Source of the DNA: Terrabacter sp. Root85
GTDB taxonomy: Bacteria > Actinomycetota > Actinomycetes > Actinomycetales > Dermatophilaceae
Assembly: GCF_001429185.1 (NCBI RefSeq)
Contig: NZ_LMIW01000015.1
Coordinates: 1 to 64,000 of the forward strand
Reading direction: 5' to 3'
DNA length: 64,000 nucleotides
Shown here: positions 59,154 through 64,000 of the stretch, piece by piece
How positions within the stretch are numbered: position 1 is the stretch's first letter
How the letters are laid out: each line of letters starts with the position of its first letter
Translations under genes and position numbers: made by a program
Notes under the pieces: generated by a model
Told to the model about the DNA's origin: nothing
What the model saw: only the letters and a program-made list of their open reading frames with translations
Databases searched by the model: none

Positions 59154-60608
59154 ATGGTGGCAACCCCTCAGGTCACGTCTCCTGCGGATCGGCACGACCC
59201 CCTCCAGCGGGTCCGCGAGCACGAGCGTGCACTCGAACAGGTGGGGAGGGCGTATGCCGCCCTGCCGCCCGACCGGCCCGTCCGGCTCGCGAAGCGCACG
59301 TCCAACCTCTTCCGCGACCGCAGCGCCACCGACTCCCCCGGGCTGGACCTCTCGGCCATGACCGGCGTCGTCGAGGTCCGCCCCGGCGTCGACGGCGGTC
59401 CGGCGACCGCGCTCGTCGGGGGTCTGACGACGTACGAGCAGCTCGTCGACGAGCTCCTGCCACACGGCTTCGTGCCACTCGTCGTGCCGCAGCTGCGCAC
59501 CATCACGATCGGCGGGGCCGTCACGGGTCTCGGCATCGAGGCGGCGTCGTTCCGCAACGGCCTGCCGCACGAGTCGGTGCACGCGATGCGGATCCTCACC
59601 GGGGACGGCGCGGTCGTGACGGCGACGCCCGACGGCGACCACGCCGACCTCTTCCACACCTTCCCCAACTCCTACGGCTCGCTCGGCTACGCGCTCGACC
59701 TCGTCATCGAGCTCGAGCCCGCCCGGCCGTACGTCGCCCTGCGGCACGTGCGGTTCGACTCGGTGCGCGCACTCACCGACGCGGTCGACGTCGTGCTGTC
59801 GTCCCAGACGTGGGACGGCGACCGGGTCGACTTCGTCGACGGCGTCGTCTTCGGCGCCACCGAGGCCTACCTCTGCCTCGGACGCTGGACCGACCACCTC
59901 GAGGGCCAGGCCCGGCCGAGCGACTACACGGGCGAGCACGTCTTCTACCGCTCGATCCAGCAGCGGCGCACCGACGTGCTGACCGCCCACGACTACCTCT
60001 GGCGCTGGGACACCGACTGGTTCTGGTGCAGCCGGGCCTTCGGCGCCCAGGTCCCGGCGATCCGCCGGCTCTGGCCGCGGCACCTGCTGCGCAGCGACGT
60101 CTACTGGCGGATCGTCGCCTTCGAGAACCGGCACCGCGTCATGGGCCGGCTCGACCGGCTGCGCGGACTGCCCGACCGCGAGCGCGTCGTGCAGGACGTC
60201 GAGATCCCGCTCGCGCGCACGGCCGAGTTCGTCGACTGGTTCCTGCGCGAGGTGCCGATCGAACCGGTCTGGCTGTGCCCGATCCAGCTGCGCCCGGCTC
60301 CGGGCACGGCCCCCGACGAGACGCCGTGGCCGCTCTACCCGATGCGCCGGGACGAGCGCTACGTCAACGTCGGCTTCTGGTCGACGGTCGCCATCGAGCC
60401 GGGCGCGGCCGACGGCGACGTCAACCGCCGCATCGAGGCCGAGGTGACCCGGCTCGGCGGCCACAAGTCGCTCTACTCCGACGCGTACTACGACGAGGGG
60501 ACCTTCGCCGCCCTCTACGGCGGCACGGCATACGCCCCCGTCAAGCGCAGGTACGACCCGGGGGGACGGTTCCCGACGCTCTACGAGAAGGCGGTGCAGG
60601 CTCGATGA
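59154..60608 (+). CDS. tmsA: FAD-binding oxidoreductase, TmsA-like (10-methyl fatty acid synthesis)
   Basis: 484 residues. PCMH-type FAD domain (about 35-200) with VPQLRTITIGGAVTGLGIEAASFRNG, the DIMINUTO/DWARF1-like subgroup. It is immediately followed (4-nt overlap) by a cyclopropane-synthase-like methyltransferase; in actinobacteria this pair makes 10-methyl branched fatty acids: TmsB methylates oleoyl chains and TmsA reduces the 10-methylene product. ATG 59154 is used rather than TTG 59145. A TmsC gene is not present in the cluster. Confidence 0.83.
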   Translation: MVATPQVTSPADRHDPLQRVREHERALEQVGRAYAALPPDRPVRLAKRTSNLFRDRSATDSPGLDLSAMTGVVEVRPGVDGGPATALVGGLTTYEQLVDELLPHGFVPLVVPQLRTITIGGAVTGLGIEAASFRNGLPHESVHAMRILTGDGAVVTATPDGDHADLFHTFPNSYGSLGYALDLVIELEPARPYVALRHVRFDSVRALTDAVDVVLSSQTWDGDRVDFVDGVVFGATEAYLCLGRWTDHLEGQARPSDYTGEHVFYRSIQQRRTDVLTAHDYLWRWDTDWFWCSRAFGAQVPAIRRLWPRHLLRSDVYWRIVAFENRHRVMGRLDRLRGLPDRERVVQDVEIPLARTAEFVDWFLREVPIEPVWLCPIQLRPAPGTAPDETPWPLYPMRRDERYVNVGFWSTVAIEPGAADGDVNRRIEAEVTRLGGHKSLYSDAYYDEGTFAALYGGTAYAPVKRRYDPGGRFPTLYEKAVQAR

Positions 60609-61885
60609 CCTTGACAGTGGGACAGGCATTCGACCAGGTGTTCGGCCCCGGGGCCCCGGTGCGGGTCGTCGCGTGGGACGGCTCGGAGGGCGGCAGCCCC
60701 GACGGGCTCGTGCTGCGCCTGACCAACCCCGACGCGCTCAACCACCTCCTGACCGCGCCCGGCGAGCTCGGCCTCGCCCGCGCGTACCTGCTCGGTGACC
60801 TCGTCATCGACGGGATCGACGAGGCCGACCCCTACGACGTGCTGCGCGTCGTCGGCGACGGGCTCACCCCGCGCCGCCCCTCGCGGCACGAGGCGACGGA
60901 GCTGGCGCGCTTCGTCGCCCACCACCGGCCGCACGCCCCGACCCTGCCGCCGGAGGAGACGCCGGGGCAGCTGCGTCGGCTGGCACACGGGTTGCGGCAC
61001 GCCCGGACACGCGACGCCGAAGCCATCAGCCACCACTACGACGTGTCGAACGCCTTCTACGAGAAGGTCCTCGGCCCCTCGATGACCTACACCTGCGCGT
61101 GCTTCCCCACCGACGAGGCCTCGCTCGAGGACGCCCAGGCGTACAAGTACGACCTCGTCGCCCGGAAGCTCGGCCTGCGGCCGGGCATGCGCCTGCTCGA
61201 CGTCGGGTGCGGCTGGGGCGGCATGGTGCGCCACGCGGTGCGGCACTACGGCGTCACGGCGCTCGGGGTGACGCTCTCGCGCGAGCAGGCGACGTGGGCG
61301 CAGGCCGCGATCGAGGCCGAGGGCCTGGCCGATCGGGCCGAGGTCCGGCACGGCGACTACCGGGACGTCTCCGAGCGCGGCTTCGACGCGATCAGCTCGA
61401 TCGGGCTGACCGAGCACATCGGGGTCGGCAACTACCCCGCCTACTTCCGCTTCCTGCGCGAGCGGCTGCGGGACGAGGGCCGCCTGCTCAACCACTGCAT
61501 CACCCGCCCCGACAACCAGCACCCGGGACTGCCGCCCCGCGGCTTCATCAACCGCTACGTCTTCCCCGACGGCGAACTGACCGGCAGCGGCGACATCGTG
61601 CGGGTCATGGAGGACGAGGGCTTCGAGGTGCGCCACCACGAGAACCTCCGCGAGCACTACGCCCGCACGTGCGCGGCGTGGAACGCCAACCTCGCCAAGA
61701 GCTGGGAGGACTGCGTCGAGATCGCCGGTCTCGGCACCGCTCGGGTCTGGGGCCTCTACCTCGCGGGGTCGCGGCTGGCCTTCGAACGCAACGAGATCCA
61801 GCTGCACCAGGTGCTGGCCTCGCGCACGAGCACGGAGGGGGTGTCGGGCTTCACGCTGCGGCCGCGGTTCGAGCCCAGCGCCTGA
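60605..61885 (+). CDS. tmsB: SAM-dependent fatty-acid methyltransferase, TmsB-like (CFA synthase family)
   Basis: 426 residues. N-terminal CFAS domain (RLTNPDALNHLLTAPGELGLARAYLLGDL), then SHHYDVSNAFYEKVLGPSMTYTCACF and SAM motif I LLDVGCGWGG at about 197-206; the SSIGLTEHIGVGNYPAYF stretch matches the CFAS active-site region (E-H-I-G). The conserved active-site residues appear intact. With the upstream FAD protein it should introduce the 10-methyl branch in membrane lipids (10-methylstearic/tuberculostearic acid). ATG 60605 overlaps the tmsA stop. Confidence 0.87.
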   Translation: MTLTVGQAFDQVFGPGAPVRVVAWDGSEGGSPDGLVLRLTNPDALNHLLTAPGELGLARAYLLGDLVIDGIDEADPYDVLRVVGDGLTPRRPSRHEATELARFVAHHRPHAPTLPPEETPGQLRRLAHGLRHARTRDAEAISHHYDVSNAFYEKVLGPSMTYTCACFPTDEASLEDAQAYKYDLVARKLGLRPGMRLLDVGCGWGGMVRHAVRHYGVTALGVTLSREQATWAQAAIEAEGLADRAEVRHGDYRDVSERGFDAISSIGLTEHIGVGNYPAYFRFLRERLRDEGRLLNHCITRPDNQHPGLPPRGFINRYVFPDGELTGSGDIVRVMEDEGFEVRHHENLREHYARTCAAWNANLAKSWEDCVEIAGLGTARVWGLYLAGSRLAFERNEIQLHQVLASRTSTEGVSGFTLRPRFEPSA

Positions 61886-61893
61886 CCGAGGGC

Positions 61894-62433
61894 CTAGCCC
61901 GAACCACCGAGGTCGACGTCGTAGGCCTCGTAGACGAGGTCGCCGCCCTTCTGGCGGTGGCGCACGAGCCGGCCGACGAGGACCGTCAGCTCCTCCCGGA
62001 AGACGGGCAGGTCGGCCATCGTGCCGCCGTGCTCGAGCACCGCGAGGTAGCCGTGCAGGGCCTCGCGCAGGTCGCGGTGCTCCTCGAGCAGCCGCTCGAC
62101 GCGGACCGAGAGCCGCGGCGCGCTGCGCCGGGCCCGGTCGTAGATGCCGCCCGGGCTCTCGGTCAGCGCGACGTGGTCGTCGAAGTCGTGCGCCAGCTCG
62201 GCGAGGGCCGCCCGCACCCGCTCGCGCCACATCCCGCCGCGGGCGATCGGCGCCTCGAGCGCGAGGTCGACGGCGGCGACGGAGTCACGCAGCTCGGACC
62301 GGTGTCGCCGCACTCGTTCGAGATGGACGGCGAGGTCGGCGGCGGTCTCGACCCGGCCACGATCGAACCCCTGCGCATCGAGCTGGCCCGCCGGGGCGAG
62401 GGGCGGGATGGCGGCATTCGGCTGGACGTTCAT
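61894..62433 (-). CDS. helical protein, possibly hemerythrin-like
   Basis: 179 residues, all-helical. Histidines at VHLERVRRHRSEL, ELAHDFDDHVAL, EEHRDL, LVRHRQKGGDLVYEAYDVDLGGSG are spaced roughly as in hemerythrin-type four-helix bundles, but the HxxxE/HxxxxD pattern is incomplete, so di-iron binding is uncertain. Only 8 bp separate its stop from tmsB. Divergent from the CoA-disulfide reductase. Function unknown. Confidence 0.6.
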   Translation of the reverse strand: MNVQPNAAIPPLAPAGQLDAQGFDRGRVETAADLAVHLERVRRHRSELRDSVAAVDLALEAPIARGGMWRERVRAALAELAHDFDDHVALTESPGGIYDRARRSAPRLSVRVERLLEEHRDLREALHGYLAVLEHGGTMADLPVFREELTVLVGRLVRHRQKGGDLVYEAYDVDLGGSG

Positions 62434-62511
62434 GGCGCGACCTCCGTGCCCTCCATGGTCGCGCCGCAGTGCCCGGTTCGTCCAGAGTCCAGCCGCCCAC
62501 GATTCGCTCGG

Positions 62512-62527
62512 ATACCCCCTGGGGTAT
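62512..62527. promoter_or_regulatory. CsoR/CstR-type operator ATACCCC-CT-GGGGTAT
   Basis: Perfect 7+2+7 dyad with the C-tract/G-tract form of CsoR-family operators. Its 3' end overlaps the TATTAT -10 (62525-62530), so binding would block transcription of the reductase gene. Confidence 0.75.
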
Positions 62528-62530
62528 TAT
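62525..62530 (+). promoter_or_regulatory. -10 box TATTAT, leaderless start
   Basis: TATTAT ends 6 nt before ATG 62537; no Shine-Dalgarno is present. Confidence 0.6.
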
Positions 62531-62536
62531 CAGGGC

Positions 62537-64000
62537 ATGGAACACATCATCATCGGCGGCGTCGCGGGCGGCATGAGTGCCGCCACGCGCCTGCGCCGGC
62601 TCGACGAGGACGCCCACATCACCGTCGTCGAGCGCAGCGGGCACGTGTCCTTCGCCAACTGCGGCCTGCCGTACCACGTCGGCGGCGTCATCGAGGACCG
62701 CGGGTCCCTGCTGCTCCAGACGCCGGCGTCCCTCGGGCGCCGCTTCGGGCTCGACGTACGCGTCGGCACCGAGGCCGTGCAGATCGACCGCGAGCGCCGG
62801 GTCGTCGTCGTGCGCGAGCTCGCCACCGACACCGTGTCCGGGCTGCCCTACGACCACGTGCTCCTCTCCCCCGGCGCGCGGCCGGTCCGGCCGCCGATCC
62901 CGGGCATCGAGCGCGCCCTCTCGCTGCGCGACATCGAGGACACCGACGCCCTCGTCGCGGCCAGCACTCCGGCCCGCACCGCCGCGATCATCGGCGGCGG
63001 ATTCATCGGGCTGGAGCTCGCCGAGAACCTCACCCGCCGCGGCATCGCCGTCACGGTCGTCGAAGCCGCCGACCAGGTCATGACGCCACTCGACCCCGAG
63101 ATGGTCGCCCCCGTCCACGACCACCTCCGCGCCTCCGGCGTGGTCCTGCGGCTCGGTGCATCCGTCACGGCCGTCGGACCCGACACGGTGACGCTCGCGA
63201 CCGGCGAGCACGTCCCCGCCGACCTCGTCGTCTCGGCCGTCGGCGTCCGGCCCGACACGCGCCTGGCCGACGACGCCGGACTCGAGACGGGCCGCCTCGG
63301 CGGCATCCTCGTCGACAGCAGGTTCCGCACGAGCGACCCGCGGATCCTCGCCGTCGGTGATGCCGTCGAGAAGCGCGACGCCCTCGACGGGGAGCAGGTC
63401 CTCGTGCCGCTCGCCAACACCGCGAACCGACAGGGCCGCATGGCTGCCGACGTCATGGCCGGCCTCCCGGCCCACGACCGGCCCGTGCTCGGCACCGCGA
63501 TCGTCGGCGTCTTCGGCCTGCAGGTCGCGACGACCGGCTGGAGCGAGAAGCGCCTCGTCGCCGCCGGGCGCCCGCACCGCGTCGTCCACACGCACCCGGC
63601 GTCGCACGCGACGTACTACCCCGGCGCCGAGGGTATGAGCCTCAAGCTCCTCGTCGACCGCGACACCGACGCGATCCTCGGCGCGCAGGGCGTCGGCCGC
63701 GAGGGCGTCGACAAGCGCATCGACGTCATCGCGACCGCCATGACCGGCGGTCTGACGGCGTCAGCCCTCGCCGACCTCGAGCTGGCCTACGCCCCTGCGT
63801 TCGCCTCGGCCAAGGACCCCGTCAACATGCTCGGCTACGTCGCCGACAACCTCCGCACGGGCGTCAGCCGCTCGGTCCAGTGGCACGAGCTGGCGGACGC
63901 CGTGGCGGACGGCGCGGTCCTCGTCGACGTGCGCACCCACGAGGAGCACGAGTCCGGGGCCATCCCGGGCGCGGTCCTCATCCCGGTCGACGAGCTCCGC
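62537..64000 (+). CDS. CoA-disulfide reductase / FAD-NAD(P) persulfide reductase with C-terminal rhodanese domain (3' partial)
   Basis: 488 residues to the window edge, no stop yet. N-terminal FAD motif EHIIIGGVAGGMSAATRLRRL; redox Cys42 in SFANCGLPYHVGG, the single-cysteine site of CoA-disulfide reductases; NAD motif AIIGGGFIGLELAENLTRRG about 150-170; dimerisation domain to about 445; then a rhodanese domain from about 455 (VLVDVRTHEEHESGAIPGAVLIPVDEL) whose catalytic Cys lies beyond the window. CoADR-Rhd proteins reduce CoA-persulfide or polysulfide. The CsoR/CstR-type operator suggests control by persulfide or copper sensing. The neighbouring sulfur genes are presumably downstream. Confidence 0.9.
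   Translation, partial: MEHIIIGGVAGGMSAATRLRRLDEDAHITVVERSGHVSFANCGLPYHVGGVIEDRGSLLLQTPASLGRRFGLDVRVGTEAVQIDRERRVVVVRELATDTVSGLPYDHVLLSPGARPVRPPIPGIERALSLRDIEDTDALVAASTPARTAAIIGGGFIGLELAENLTRRGIAVTVVEAADQVMTPLDPEMVAPVHDHLRASGVVLRLGASVTAVGPDTVTLATGEHVPADLVVSAVGVRPDTRLADDAGLETGRLGGILVDSRFRTSDPRILAVGDAVEKRDALDGEQVLVPLANTANRQGRMAADVMAGLPAHDRPVLGTAIVGVFGLQVATTGWSEKRLVAAGRPHRVVHTHPASHATYYPGAEGMSLKLLVDRDTDAILGAQGVGREGVDKRIDVIATAMTGGLTASALADLELAYAPAFASAKDPVNMLGYVADNLRTGVSRSVQWHELADAVADGAVLVDVRTHEEHESGAIPGAVLIPVDELR

Noticed and set aside
1-64000. Search for CRISPR arrays, tRNA, rRNA, integrases, transposases and biosynthetic clusters
   Set aside because: None seen by eye; the DrrAB-like exporter and APH-like gene alone do not indicate an antibiotic cluster or resistance island.

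Overview
The window is high-GC, roughly 72% by eye, and densely coding on both strands, with GTG and ATG starts, many 4-nt ATGA/GTGA overlaps and many start codons preceded by a TANNNT box 6-8 nt upstream, the actinobacterial leaderless pattern. Together with the F420-type LLM oxidoreductase, GAF-ANTAR proteins, a DUF222/HNH tail, an ECF42-like sigma factor, a 10-methyl fatty acid gene pair and a clpP3P4-type operon, this points to an actinobacterium, most likely Micrococcales close to Intrasporangiaceae (Janibacter, Knoellia, Phycicoccus or Tetrasphaera). The family placement is inference. I saw no rRNA, tRNA, CRISPR array, insertion sequence or integrase.

Layout. 1-4.1 kb: DUF222/HNH tail, two TfoX-like genes, two coupled GAF-ANTAR proteins, MFS exporter. 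4.1-14.5 kb: metabolic and housekeeping genes (M20 peptidase, LLM-hemerythrin fusion, DJ-1/PfpI, metallo-beta-lactamase fold, F420-type oxidoreductase, second MFS exporter, endonuclease IV, DUF4118, small conserved proteins), closed by a strong bidirectional terminator. 14.5-22 kb: mannose unit, with a large secreted GH92 mannosidase divergent from a LacI regulator and manA. 22-24 kb: DrrAB-like ABC exporter. 24-29.5 kb: a PopR/ClgR-type regulator, three secreted peptidoglycan hydrolases, a decayed 0.8 kb stretch with two pseudogenes, and a clpP3P4-like pair preceded by adjacent PopR-type and ClgR-type boxes. 29.5-44.6 kb: DinB/DUF664, KstD-like dehydrogenase, MarR/MFS pair with a 19-bp inverted-repeat operator, PAP2, a DinB2-like polymerase IV without the usual steric gate, penicillin acylase, small conserved families. 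44.6-54.2 kb: DUF389, ArsR/CDF/CDF metal operon, MFS, MocR regulator divergent from an amino-acid permease, a second permease, GNAT. 54.2-58.4 kb: palindromic repeats, an XRE-RelA/SpoT continuous ORF, DGPF-ECF42 pair, DUF664. 58.4-64 kb: LysE exporter, tmsAB-like pair, a helical protein and a CoA-disulfide reductase-rhodanese behind a CsoR/CstR-type operator, cut by the window end.

The best linked circuit is the clpP pair with the PopR/ClgR-like regulator: the same CGC-N5-GCG box lies before both, a TCTGCC-N3-GGCAGA box lies before clpP, and the regulator ends in a possible Clp degron. Across the whole window the heptamer GGCATAC/GTATGCC is strongly enriched on both strands and in several reading frames, forcing rare codons, so it looks selected at DNA level. 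I see no single large unknown system; the most unusual single gene is the XRE-RelA/SpoT ORF.
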